This document shows positions 1 to 10,374 of a stretch of 64,000 bases of DNA, one piece after another. The stretch's first letter is position 1; each line of letters begins with the position of its first letter. Under the pieces are notes generated by a model that searched no databases, was not told the DNA's origin, and worked only from the letters and a program-made list of their open reading frames with translations. The DNA is from Linderina pennispora (Eukaryota > Kickxellomycota > Kickxellomycetes > Kickxellales > Kickxellaceae), in NCBI RefSeq assembly GCF_002104995.1, contig NW_024468251.1, positions 124,001 through 188,000 on the forward strand, read 5' to 3'. A program made the position numbers and the translations under genes.

Positions 1-1640
1 CGCTTATTAGACACATTTGTTTGGTATTCTACATGGGCAGGTTATGACACTATCCCTTGTCCTACATGATGTCATCAATGCTGGCCTGTTCTATTCCAGA
101 CACTAGCAGTCTGTGAGAGAACGGGCAATGGCCCTGCACCATCAGGGTCGTCCTCTTTTGTCAGTCGACACACGCTTGACAGAGTAGATGATTGGGAATG
201 CAAATATGGAATATACCAAAAGGATCCAACAACCCGGTGGTACATCTATAGACGACCAAACCAAGAGGTGCAGGCATACCTGGCATGTAGTATTGTAGTA
301 GTAGCTGCCACTAGGCATGCGGTGTGAGTGTGAGACAGCGCCAGATTAGGTGAGTCCATGATCCCGAATCAGCATATGCAAGTTTTGACAACCTTCGTGC
401 ATGTGCCCTTAGTCAGCCGCCAAGCGGCATCTTCAAGAGAGAGACTGGCTCGGGACATGCCCACAGAAGAGAGACTTAACTGGGACGGGGCACCCATCTG
501 TACTCCACTGCGGACTCTGGCTCTGCTTCAGGGTCCCTGCGACATATGCTGCTCTGTGCTGAGCCAAGGCGATGGTGGCACCATGCACATAGCGAATGAC
601 CAGGGTTGTCAATCCCTGCAAAGGAAGTCTGAGTCGTAAGCATAAAGGAGGTTGTGAACTTGGAACAGCACCTAGAGATCTTTTTCCCACTGCCCAGTAC
701 TCTGGCGATGGCGCTGGACCCTGGCTCTTCTCTTTACCTCCTTTTTCACTTTGTCTATACCCTTTCTTCTGGACACTAGGTTTGTTTCTGCTTGACCGCC
801 TTTTCCTCCATTTTTAATATTGGAGCTGGAACCGGCTTCCACTTGAATACTGTATTTATACAACAGCATGGCTGACAGGAAAATGCTGAAGCAATAGGTG
901 CTTTTGCCACAACTCCACCTCTGGATATTCCACCCCACACACCTTGTGAATAACCAGGTCCCACGGTCGTGTGAGCCTCCAGTTCATTAGCGTTTACCCG
1001 ATTGTGCCTTGTGGAGCACACATACACAACTGACGGGTTTGGTGTCTGTTTAATCTCCTACATATCACACTTCCCTATTCAGGTACCTGAACAAGCCGTC
1101 TGTATCACCATATATTTGCAGTGAGCACACTCCTTTGTTTGTCGCCATCCTCCGGCTCAACATGAGGAGAAACCCATGGTACGTGCATAGGGGCTGGCTC
1201 CACCTGCCTCCCGCTCTCTCCGACTCCCATGCAGCATGCTGCAGCCTGCTCATATGGCCAACACCTGACACTCCTAGGGCAGCCTAGATGTCACGCCTGG
1301 CTCTCTCAGTTTCTGGATATGACCTCACATCCGTATCCTTACACACCGGCACATCAGCCCTGTTTTCTCTGTGTTTCCCCCTCATCCCGCTGCATGTACG
1401 CTGGCGCATGATACACCTTGCCAGCACCCAGAGAGTACGGAAAGGCTGAACAATGGGAAGGATTTCGTGTATTTTTGCTACTTTACATTTTGAAATAATC
1501 TTTGGCCAGGACGCACAATGAGGCAGCCAGCACACGCACCGCCTGCCATGGGAATCCCTGATAAATAGCCCCGGCCCTCCTCACCACTCCCTCCATTCCC
1601 CATAGCACATAGCAACTTCCACCACTTTTATACTTCCAAC
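1..1640. other. Intergenic or unrecognised sequence
   Basis: No open frame here is longer than about 90 codons and none resembles a family I recognise. There is no tRNA-like fold and no long repeat shared with the rest of the window that I could see. It probably represents upstream or decayed sequence belonging to the F-box-like relic that follows. Confidence 0.4.
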
Positions 1641-1679
1641 ATGATATGCTACAGTTCTCCCCACCCCTCCATTCACCAA

Positions 1680-3712
1680 GGTGCCCACCCACGTCCTGTC
1701 CAAGATATTCAGCCACGTCTGTCCTCGGACTCGAAGCCCAGCTATGACAACAGGTACAGGCTCAAGTTTGCTCTCCTCTTATCCTGGTGCTGCCGTGCCT
1801 GGAAGGACGCCCTGCCTGAGAAAGCCGTGGACACCGTCACATTCGAGCACAGTCCGCACTGGCCAATGCAACGGTGCTGGGAACCATGGCATCGAAGTGG
1901 CGGTCCAACGTCAACGAGTTCATCAAGCTCAAGGCTACCCTGTCGGCCAAGAAGCTCCTCATCATCATGGACAGCGGATGCGAGTGCAGGCCGACTCTCA
2001 GGGATGTGATGAAACAGTTCCGCTTCGAAGTACATGACTGGAAAAACATCAGATCCATTCATTTCGCTGGACCCGGTATCTACGAGCCTGGTACCGACTC
2101 TCCTCCATTCCAGCTGGGCGAGTATGCCGATGGCGAGCTCGACAAGTTCAAGTCATTCCTGACCAACATCACATCTCTCACTCACAGCCTGTCCCGCCAT
2201 GGGCATATCCCTGTAGTGGTTGAGCACTAGGATCCCACAGAGGACTGTTCCCGCTCATCAAGCAGCTGCACAAGCTGTACGAGGAAACCTGCTTGGTGTA
2301 CAAGTAACCTGTCCAGTTCAGCCATCTCCATTCCCAGGAGCGTTGTTCCGGCCCAAAGAAGCTCATCATCGACTACTTGTACCTGAAGAGCATTGGTGCG
2401 AAACGAGAATATCCCAATCGAGGATCTTGATGCAGCTCCAAGTCTTTATGCTTGAACGGGCCACATCAGATGAAACTTACTTCAAAACAAGCAGCCCAGT
2501 GGACGTACAACTTCAAGAACCTCACGACCATCACGCTACGCTTTCGAGATTACCATGAAACGGTGCCTACCGACAGCTGCCGACAGAAATTGCCATGGTT
2601 TATTTCCCGAGCATACGGAACGTTGACAATCGCCGAATTCGTCCAAGGTCTACATGTCGATTTCTATCCAAATGTTTCCATGGCTGCAACCTGCAGTTCC
2701 CTGCGAATGATTGAGGATGCTGAGGGTCTGCGTCGGGTAGACCCCCAGATTGTCAGGAAATGTCCAATTCCTGGAAATTTTTATGAAGACACCTGCTGGC
2801 TTGACTACTCCCACTGCCGCGCGACATCTTGACCCGGTTTTACACGGCTCCATCCAGCGTCCAAGAAGCAAGACTTATTGGAAGCGACCTTGTCTTTTCA
2901 GGTACTACGGTATGGATCAACTTGAAGCTTCTGGAAATCGACCTGGCAATGACTGACATGTGTCATCTGGCAAGTATGATTGTCCAACTTCCGTGTCTAT
3001 GGCGTCTACGGCTCCTTTGCATAGCATTGATGATGCCTGGATTTCATAAATGTGCTTGGGAGCTTGGGCCTGCTAATTTGGATGCATTGACCATTCGCGA
3101 AATCGCCAAGAATCACTCGAGCGAGATCCTGCGCAGCAGACAGAGGGCTCAGAAGGCTGCTTCAAGGGGCCAGAAGCGGTCACAGAAAGCGTCAACCAAC
3201 CAGCCGTATATATCAGCTTCACCTACCAGTCACCCGCGTCCACAGGCAGCGTCAAGCACCGCACCGGTTCGGAATTGTGCCTAGTATTGGCGAGTCCGCA
3301 GAAATCAGCAGGCAAAAAGCGCCGTAAGGAAACAGCTCCAAGATCACTACTGTTTCACAGAGAACCTGCGACAAATCCAACCACGGCCCGAAGGGATGCC
3401 ACATGTTATGCCAGAGGTATCCCGTAAGCCTGTTGTCAAGAGGTCACTGCCAAGCAAGAACTCAGGCGAACAAGAAGCAGAAGACCAAAGATCAACTCTG
3501 AGGGATACTTCCTGAGCGAGCGGCTGCAAGTCTTCCAAGTCGTGTCTGCCAATGCTAGAGCGAAGCAGATCATTCTCGAGATGCTCCACTATCTCCCAAA
3601 GCTGGACAGCATCAAGGTAGTCGACGGGTTTGGCGATGTGGTGCGGGCTGAACTTCCTAAACGGAACAGCAGCAGTACTGTTAGCGTCTCTGAGTTCCCG
3701 CCTCCCGAGTAG
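1680..3712 (+). pseudogene. F-box-like protein relic, multiply frameshifted
   Basis: The region reads as one protein only if the frame is changed several times. It opens with an F-box-like segment (VPTHVLSKIFSHVC near 1680-1725), then a CCRAWKDAL stretch typical of the end of an F-box helix (near 1790), then a continuous 110-codon piece (1874-2230), further pieces across 2250-2830 and 2829-3284, and a C-terminal piece ending at the TAG at 3710-3712. The general layout resembles the better preserved F-box-like genes at 15.3 and 19.1 kb, although the sequence is clearly different. The last ~230 bases are duplicated at 34470-34696. In-frame stops and several frame changes argue for a pseudogene. 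A multi-exon gene is possible but I see no consistent GT-AG introns. Confidence 0.5.
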
Positions 3713-4347
3713 TTCTTACCATATATTTTACTTAGTACATTTAGGCACTTAAATGATATGCAGCATAGCATCTATTCACTCACAGCAGGACACTGTCAAG
3801 ATATTCACACAGCGCCCAGTGACACTGCCGGCTTCCAGAATTATCAAATATCACACATGGAAATCACACATTCAGATCGAAGATCAACGACGAGTGGCAC
3901 ACCCTGCCACACCAAATATGGCGCCAGCATCTTTCCCTCGGAGGAAGTCACATGCCCCCTCACAACAAAGGAGAGTTCGGCATGCAGGACGTATTGCTCA
4001 CGTTGGCCGAATTGGTGCATAAAGAGAGGCGGAGCACGTTGAGGTGCCAAATTGGGCAGCACGTAGAGTACAATCCCAAAACAATCCCATAGGGCACCAG
4101 GGCTCTTGACAGCGAATACCAGGACAACAGGCTTAGAGTTCACTAAACAAGGGTTGGGGTTGGCTTGGACAAAAGAGCCAGTCCGACAGCCAAGAGATTG
4201 TGGACATCGAGGGAGAGGGCAACGAGCATGTATTTATTAGCTGCCTCATTTTACACACTACCTGTTTCATAGTCATATCTTCTTTGCTTCTATCAACACG
4301 ACACTACCTGTGCTATCACTTACAGTTTACGTATAGTATATATCAAA

Positions 4348-4461
4348 ATGTCTCTCACTATCAGTAATAGTCTTCGCAACGCACAACAATATGAGATCGA
4401 TGGAAGGCAAGATGACAGTATCACGTTAGATTATGTCCACGAGTTTGTTTATGTCGACTGA
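4348..4461 (+). CDS. Small repeated ORF, array copy A (37 aa)
   Basis: A 37-codon ORF beginning MSLTISNSLRNAQQ. It shares the core SN-x-LRNAQQ-x5-G-x-QD-x-SITLD with copies E and F. Where A and E encode the same residues many codons differ only at silent positions (Gly GGA/GGG, Gln CAA/CAG, Asp GAT/GAC, Thr ACG/ACA, Leu TTA/CTC), which is what protein-level constraint would leave. It sits directly downstream of a CT-rich, promoter-like stretch. It could be a complete micropeptide or a first exon. No family is recognised. Confidence 0.4.
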   Translation: MSLTISNSLRNAQQYEIDGRQDDSITLDYVHEFVYVD

Positions 4462-5273
4462 TGGGATTGATTTTAATATAATAACTCAATTATAAACCAC
4501 TAGCTTTTATTTAATACTAAAAGCTAATGTCAGGCAGTGTAGATAGCATAAGGGCTTTGCTGAAATAATGTTGCTCTTCGTGGTGAAAATATGTGAATAG
4601 AATACTTGAGTATCACGATTGTTCGGTAGTGATTAAAAGGAGTCCAGTGGCTATCTTGGCAGTAGGTTGCTGCAGCAAGCACCTGTGGTTGTACATAAGG
4701 AGCTTGATCCCATACAGGACAGAACCGACTGCTCAGAATGGATTACCATCTCACAAAACCGGTTGGATGGGGCTTCGGTTGTCTACAGAGAGCGTATACC
4801 TTGTAGTAGACTACATACTTGTTTACCAGAGATACAGAATTCTGTTGAACCCTTTATAGTAATGATGTTTCGCAGTGAAACTAGGCTGATATCCTTGTCG
4901 TGGACAAATGGCGAGATACTATCCATACCATGCTATGATAGGTTATACTGCTTGTCCATGTGAAATACTTGAATATTTGCCATAGCCAATCAAGACGAGG
5001 TAGAGAATGGCCGTAGGACAATTATCAGAAATAACAATGCTCTCGGCAGTGATTACGAGGACAACAGGCTTGGAGCCCACTAAACAAGGGTTGGGGTTGG
5101 CTTGGACAGAAATACCAGTTCAACAGCCAAGAGATGGTGGGCATCGAGGGAGAAGGCAGCGAGAATGTGTTTATTAGTTGCCATGTCGTACACACTACGT
5201 GTTTCATATTCTTATCTTTTTCGTTTTCATTGATACATACTCTACCAATACTATCGGCTACAATTTACATAAA

Positions 5274-5393
5274 ATGTTTATCAAGGTGTCTCCTGTTGGT
5301 AATATCTTTCGCAACGCACAGCTCTATGAGATCTATGGGGTTCAGGAAGCGTCAAACGTATTCGAGGATGCTCTGGATTATGTTAGGGTATAG
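5274..5393 (+). CDS. Small repeated ORF, array copy B (39 aa)
   Basis: This 39-codon member begins MFIKVSPVGNIFRNAQ and contains the YEIYG motif at the family position. The C-terminal half diverges from the SITLD consensus. The promoter-like segment upstream (CATATTCTTATCTTTTTCG, then ACTCTACCAATACTATCGG) is preserved. The frame is open and in register with the other copies. Confidence 0.35.
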   Translation: MFIKVSPVGNIFRNAQLYEIYGVQEASNVFEDALDYVRV

Positions 5394-5705
5394 CTCTGTT
5401 AAACATGTTTTTAATATATTTTGATATCCATATATCATGAAGTGCCCTGTAATACCAAAGACGAGAGTTTTACTCTATGGATGGTATAGTTGCTTTGCTG
5501 ACATCGTCATTTTTATGGCAAAAATTGGTGAACAAATATTCACATTCAGTGATTACTTGATAGTGTATAACAGGGGCCTATTGGCTACTTTGACAGCAGG
5601 CTGCTACAGCAGGCAGGTGGAAACTTAAGCAGGGAGCTTGAAATGGCATGGTACTGAGCTAATTGCCCAAAAATGAACTATCATGCAGTGAGAGTTGGTT
5701 CAATA

Positions 5706-6075
5706 TGTTGTAGGTCTAAAGCACACGGTGGGTGGTGTAGGGCAAGACAAAGAATTAAGGAATAAGTAGCAAAAGATGCCTTATATGTGATTATGTGTGT
5801 AACTTTCGTGTAGCGCAGATTCCGAAAAGGCTGTCAAGCGATGGTATCTTAATCCAGAAATATGCGAGCGCTGTGAGCGTATCAGCAATAGAATGTGACA
5901 GAGCCAAGGAGTATATATTGATGAAGAAAGCTAAAGAGAAGTAGGAAAGGAGAGGCGAGCGAAAAGGCTTTATACCATCGCTCGGATGACACAGCCAAAA
6001 AGAAGAAGAAAGAATAAAGAACAGCAGGATGAATAACTATGTAGTTCACAGTAATCGGATCTTGAGATTCGAACA
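5706..6075. mobile_element. Possible solo LTR, second type
   Basis: This stretch starts TGTTGTAGGTC and ends GATTCGAACA, giving short TGTT/AACA termini. It contains a TATA-like GAGTATATATTG and an AATAAA-type signal near the 3' side. It separates two partial copies of the same array segment (the GTGAGAGTTGGT phrase occurs on both sides), so it interrupts the array. I find no matching target-site duplication (CAATA on the left, GAGGC on the right), and no second copy in the window, so the call is tentative. Confidence 0.3.
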
Positions 6076-6684
6076 GAGGCTGCTGTAAGGAACAGCTGTA
6101 AATGTAAGCAAAGAACTTTAAATGACATAGATAGACGCAACTGCCAAAAATGAGCTATTATTTAGTGAGAGTTGGTCAGATAACTTTCTACTTGTTATCA
6201 GACAGCGTATATTCTCTATCAACCTACATGTTTACTAGAGATACTGAACTCTTTTGAACACCTTATAGGAAGGACATATCGCAGTGAAGCTAAGGTACTA
6301 TCGTTGTCGTGGACAAATGACAAGATACTATCCATATCGTGCGATGATAGACTACTGTTTGTCCATGCGAATTACCTGAATATTTGACATAGCCAATCAA
6401 GAAAAGAGGTGGAGAATCACCATAAAATAATTCTCAGCAACAACAATGCTCTAGGTGGCGAATATGAGAACAATGGGTTTGAAGCCCACTCAACGTGGGT
6501 TGGGGTAGACTTGGACAAACGAACCAGCTTGATAGCCAAAAATGATAGACGTTGAGGAAGCGAAGGGCGAAGAATATCTGCTTATTAATTGCCACGTCTT
6601 AAACATGAGGTGTTCAACAATCTTATCTTTTTCGCTTTCATCGACACTTGCACTACCAGTGCCATTGCCTACAGTTTACATATA

Positions 6685-6813
6685 ATGTGTTTCAAGATGT
6701 CTCCACTGCCAGTAATACCCTTCGCAACCCACAGCAAATATGACCTCTACGGGAAGCAGGACGTGCATACAACGATAGAAATTACGCGTGATTATTGCGG
6801 GTATCATTCCTGA
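6685..6813 (+). CDS. Small repeated ORF, array copy C (42 aa), degraded
   Basis: Begins MCFKMSPLPVIPFATHSK and keeps the Y-D-L-Y-G-K-QD portion of the family. A central stretch is read in a shifted frame relative to the other copies (compensating indels), so the LRNAQQ core is lost. This copy is probably no longer functional. Confidence 0.25.
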   Translation: MCFKMSPLPVIPFATHSKYDLYGKQDVHTTIEITRDYCGYHS

Positions 6814-7793
6814 TGATTTTTAATTAAAACATTGACTCAATTGTAAACTGTCAACTGCCCTGTAATGCCGAAGACGAACAGTGGACACAGGGGATGACAT
6901 AAACACTTTGCTGACAGTATCTTATTTTCAATGTGGAAATTTCTTAACGGACATTTCTTTGCAATGATTGCTAAATAATGGTTTAAAGGAATCCAGCACC
7001 TACCTTTACTGGATTCTGCCATAGCAAGCAGCAGTAAATAGAAGCAAGGAGCTTGAAGCCGTACAGGTCAGAGGCAACTGATCAAAATGGACTACCGTTC
7101 CTCAGCAGCTGGTTGGACAAAGTTCTAATCCTCAACCGGGAACGCATGGTTTTTAGTAGGCCAAATATTTGTTTATGATAATATCTGCATGCTGTTTAAT
7201 ATTTTACTAAAGATTCACTAAAGCAAAACTAATACACAGTCCTTATCGTCGACAAATAGCAAGACACCCTTCATATATTGCGTTTCACTCTCAGAATTGT
7301 AATGCCAGTACTGGGCCCCTCGTCTGGATCCCTGGTTCGTGTCACCCCATGGTTAAAATTGAGTTAATCTACAACACGAAGAAAAAGAAACTTTCGCATC
7401 ATGTAAGAGCGGAAAACAATATAGATTAAAAAGACTTCAAGCGATGCTTTTTTGTAATTGTTGCCCACGCGAATAGCTTGTATATTTGCCACTGCCAATT
7501 TAGTCGGGGTAAAGAATGACTACAAATAAATTCTCAGAAACAACAATGCTCTAGATGACGAATACGAGAACAATATGCTTGAAGCCCACTCAACGTGGGT
7601 TGGGGTAGCCATGGCCAAATGAGCCACTTTGACAGTCAAGAAATGGTGGCCACCGAAGGAGAGGGCAATGAACATGCATTTATTAGTTGCCTCATCTTAC
7701 ACACTACCTGTTTCATAGTCTTTATCTTTTTGCTTCTATCAACACGACACTGCCTGTGCTATCACTTACAGTTTACGTATAATATATATCAAA

Positions 7794-7904
7794 ATGTCTC
7801 CCACTATCAGTAATAGTCTTCGCAACGCACAACAATATGAGATCAATGGGGTTCAGGATGTGACTCATGTATCTGACCTTGCCCGTGATTATTCTGGCTT
7901 ATAA
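7794..7904 (+). CDS. Small repeated ORF, array copy D (36 aa)
   Basis: Begins MSPTISNSLRNAQQYEI, almost identical to copy A over the first 17 codons. It then diverges (NGVQDVTHVSDLARDYSGL), resembling the tails of copies B and C. The upstream promoter-like segment (TTCATAGTCTTTATCTTTTTGC) is present. This mosaic of an A-like 5' half and a B/C-like 3' half suggests gene conversion or unequal exchange within the array. Confidence 0.35.
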   Translation: MSPTISNSLRNAQQYEINGVQDVTHVSDLARDYSGL

Positions 7905-8323
7905 CTATGTTTTTATTGCCTTTAATATATTTGCTGTCACAAACATTTAACTACTCTGTAAAACCAGAGGCAAACGGTGGACACAGTGGATGCCATAAAT
8001 GCTTCGTTGGCACCATCGTTGTTCAAGATGAAAATTTGCGAGCAGATACTTCCCTGCAGTGCTTGCCTAGTAGTGGTTAAAAGGAGTCCAATAGCTATCT
8101 TGGCAGTAGGTTGCTGCAGCAAGCACCTGTGATTGTACATAAGGAGCTTGATCCCATACAGGACAGAACCGACTGCTCAGAATGGATTACCATCTCACAA
8201 AACCGGTCGGATGGGGCTTCGGTTGTCTACCAGATATACAAACCCCTGTTGAACCCTTTACAGGAACGATGTTTCGCAGTGAAACTAGGCTAATATCCTT
8301 GTCGTGGACAAATGGCGAGATAC

Positions 8324-8566
8324 TGTTGCGCGCCCGATGCGGCTGTCCCTGACATCGACATGTCAGCCGAATCAGGTGACAGAAATCCAGGCGCCAACGA
8401 GAGCCCCGCTACAGCCTACGATATGGAGGTAGAGTCTAGCCTCTGATAAGTTGCACAGATGGCAGTATTAAAAACTCCCCTGCGCAACTCGTCTATTCTC
8501 TTTTCTCTCTTTTCTTCAGTATTAAATATACATTTAAAAACCCCTACACAGTCGACCAACACAACA
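8324..8566 (-). mobile_element. Solo LTR 1 (243 bp, 4-bp TSD ATAC)
   Basis: Termini are TGTTG...CAACA. It is flanked by ATAC at 8320-8323 and 8567-8570. The empty site can be read in array copy A near 4915 (GCGAGATACTATCC), which confirms the insertion boundaries. It is the reverse complement of solo LTR 2 at 9394-9635. No internal retrotransposon sequence remains, so this is a solo LTR left by LTR-LTR recombination. Confidence 0.85.
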
Positions 8567-8587
8567 ATACTATCCATACCATGCTAT

Positions 8588-8701
8588 TGTCATCCTGAAC
8601 GAACGTCTCGTGACGTTCTGGAAACATTAGTCGAACAGCAGTGACTGCTGGTTGGGAACCTTTCTGTATTAAAGACCGGCAGTCACTGCTGTGATGACTA
8701 A
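8588..8701 (-). mobile_element. 114-bp internally deleted DIRS derivative
   Basis: The first ~90 bases are the reverse complement of the right end of the DIRS element at 52.2-56.4 kb (TGTCATCCTGAACGAACG ... TTTCTGTATTAAAGACC). The last ~24 bases are the reverse complement of its left end (GCAGTCACTGCTGTGATGAC). All internal sequence is missing. The uninterrupted site in array copy A (near 4930) shows a clean insertion with no target-site duplication, as expected for a tyrosine-recombinase element. Confidence 0.8.
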
Positions 8702-9039
8702 GATAGGTTATACTGTTTGTCCATGCGAAATACTTGAATATTTGCCATAGCCAATCAAGACGAGGTAGAGAATGGCCGTAGGACAATTATCAGAAATAAC
8801 AATGCTCTCGGCAATGATTACGAGGACAACAGGCTTGGAGCCCACTAAACAAGGGTTGGGGTTGGCTTGGACAGAAATACCAGCTCAACAGCCAAGAGAT
8901 GGTGGGCATGGAGGGAGAGGGCAACGAGAATGTTTTTATTAGTTGCCATGTCGTACACAATACCTGTTCTATACTCTTATCTTTTTCTCTTTTTTTTGAT
9001 ACGTACACTACCAATCTTGTCGCTTGAAGTTTACATATA

Positions 9040-9162
9040 ATGTTTATCAAAGTTACTACCGCCAGTAATGCTCTTCGCAATGCACAACAATGCGATATCT
9101 ATGGGAACCAGGACGAGAGTATCACACTCGATCTTACGCAGAAATTTTATGACATTTCTTGA
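9040..9162 (+). CDS. Small repeated ORF, array copy E (40 aa)
   Basis: Begins MFIKVTTASNALRNAQQ and continues through IYGNQDESITLD. This is the best preserved array member and is nearly identical to copy F at 35317-35439. It ends in TGA, just ahead of a TTTTTTTAATATATGAACCC stretch also present downstream of copy F. It is either a complete micropeptide or an initial exon. Confidence 0.4.
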   Translation: MFIKVTTASNALRNAQQCDIYGNQDESITLDLTQKFYDIS

Positions 9163-9393
9163 TGCAGGTATTTTTTTAATATATGAACCCAATGGCAACC
9201 CATCAACTGCCCTGTAATGCCAATGGCCAGCACTGAACATAGTTAATAATGTGGTGTCCAAAACTATTTTCCCATTGACGTTATGTGATTGACGTACTCC
9301 CCTTTCCAAACCAAGAAATATCGTCAGTTGTTAGCACCTGCTTCTACAATTCCCCATAGGTTCCACAGCGATTGATTTCCTGCCCGTTAAGAC

Positions 9394-9635
9394 TGTTGTG
9401 TTGGTCGACTGTGTAGGGGTTTTTAAATGTATATTTAATACTGAAGAAAAGAGAGAAAAGGGAATAGACGAGTTGCGCAGGGGAGTTTTTAATACTGCCA
9501 TCTGTGCAACTTATCAGAGGCTAGACTCTACCTCCATATCGTAGGCTGTAGCGGGCTCTCGTTGGCGCCTGGATTTCTGTCACCTGATTCGGCTGACATG
9601 TCGATGTCAGGGACAGCCGCATCGGGCGCGCAACA
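9394..9635 (+). mobile_element. Solo LTR 2 (242 bp, 4-bp TSD AGAC)
   Basis: Termini are TGTTG...CAACA, flanked by AGAC at 9390-9393 and 9636-9639. It matches solo LTR 1 along its full length in the opposite orientation. Positions 9494-9537 are the ancestral orientation of a 44-bp core that is inverted in solo LTR 3. Confidence 0.85.
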
Positions 9636-10131
9636 AGACCTTCGCTATTATGCGAAAATATAGTGGTATACGATAATATATTGACTGGAAAACGTCCAGG
9701 GTTGTGAGCCAGGGACCAGAGACGAGTGGGCTACTTGGTCTTATTTATGTACCCGCCTGATGGCTGTGCTGCGACCCGCTTGCCACCAGTACGACCTTTT
9801 TGGGTAGCACGCTGGCTGTAGTGCCTTTTGCAGCCCATATCAGTATGTGTTCTATGGGACCCAGGCAGATTCTACTACAATGGAATATGCATACGAGGTA
9901 ATTGGCAAATAATTCTACAGAAAACATTCCGATATATTTACATTCTAAAACCATTGCCATTTCTGTAATGCCAAGACCAAAAGTCGGATGCCACGAATGG
10001 TGTAGACCTTTCACCCACTAGCATAGAGTTCATCAGTCCTTATATCGCATGAGAGTAATTCTACATTGAGCCAGTTGGCATATTAGATACAGTGATATGT
10101 TCAGGGTATGTAGCTAAGCGAGTACTCAGTG

Positions 10132-10374
10132 TGTTGTATTTATTGAATGTGTAGGGATTTTAAAAGTTATATTTAATACTGAAGAAAAGAGAGAAAAGGG
10201 AATAGGCGAGTTGCGCAGGGGAGTCTTCAATATGGAGGTAGAGTCTAGCCTCTGATAAGTTGCACAGACGGCTGTATTGTAGGCTGTAGCGGGGCTCTCG
10301 TTGGCGCCTGGCTTGCTGTCACCTGATTCGGCTGACATGTCGACGTCAGGGACAGCCGCAGCGGGCGCGCAACA
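10132..10374 (+). mobile_element. Solo LTR 3 with an inverted 44-bp core
   Basis: It has the same family termini as LTRs 1 and 2 and good similarity along both flanks. The core 10232-10275 reads as the reverse complement of the corresponding 9494-9537 of LTR 2. The flanking tetramers do not match (AGTG on the left, CACT on the right). The homology that the left flank shares with 35470-35833 stops at this LTR, so it marks a rearrangement breakpoint. Confidence 0.8.

Larger units (their letters stand above)
3490..10131. repeat. Degenerate tandem array of ~0.9-1.4 kb units
   Basis: At least five related units lie head to tail. Landmarks recur in order: a segment around ACTAAACAAGGGTTGGGGTT (or ACTCAACGTGGGTTGGGGTA), the phrase TTTATTAGTTGCC, a CT-rich stretch, a short ORF beginning ATGTTTATCAAAG or ATGTCT, and a block around GCAAGCACCTGTG...AAGGAGCTTGATCC. 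The ORF starts lie at 4348, 5274, 6685, 7794 and 9040. Units are interrupted by LTR sequences and a DIRS-derived mini-element. The two outer edges of this array (3490-4460 and 9745-10131) are joined almost directly at 34470-35833, so the 34-kb locus looks like a one-unit version of the same block. Divergence between units is substantial (indels, roughly 75-90% similarity by eye), so the amplification is old. Confidence 0.75.

Noticed and set aside
7300-7370. A tRNA-derived SINE around GGATCCCTGGTTCGTGTCAC
   Set aside because: It resembles a B box only superficially. No A box at the right distance and no poly-A or repeat boundary; a similar stretch near 9700 suggests it belongs to the local array.
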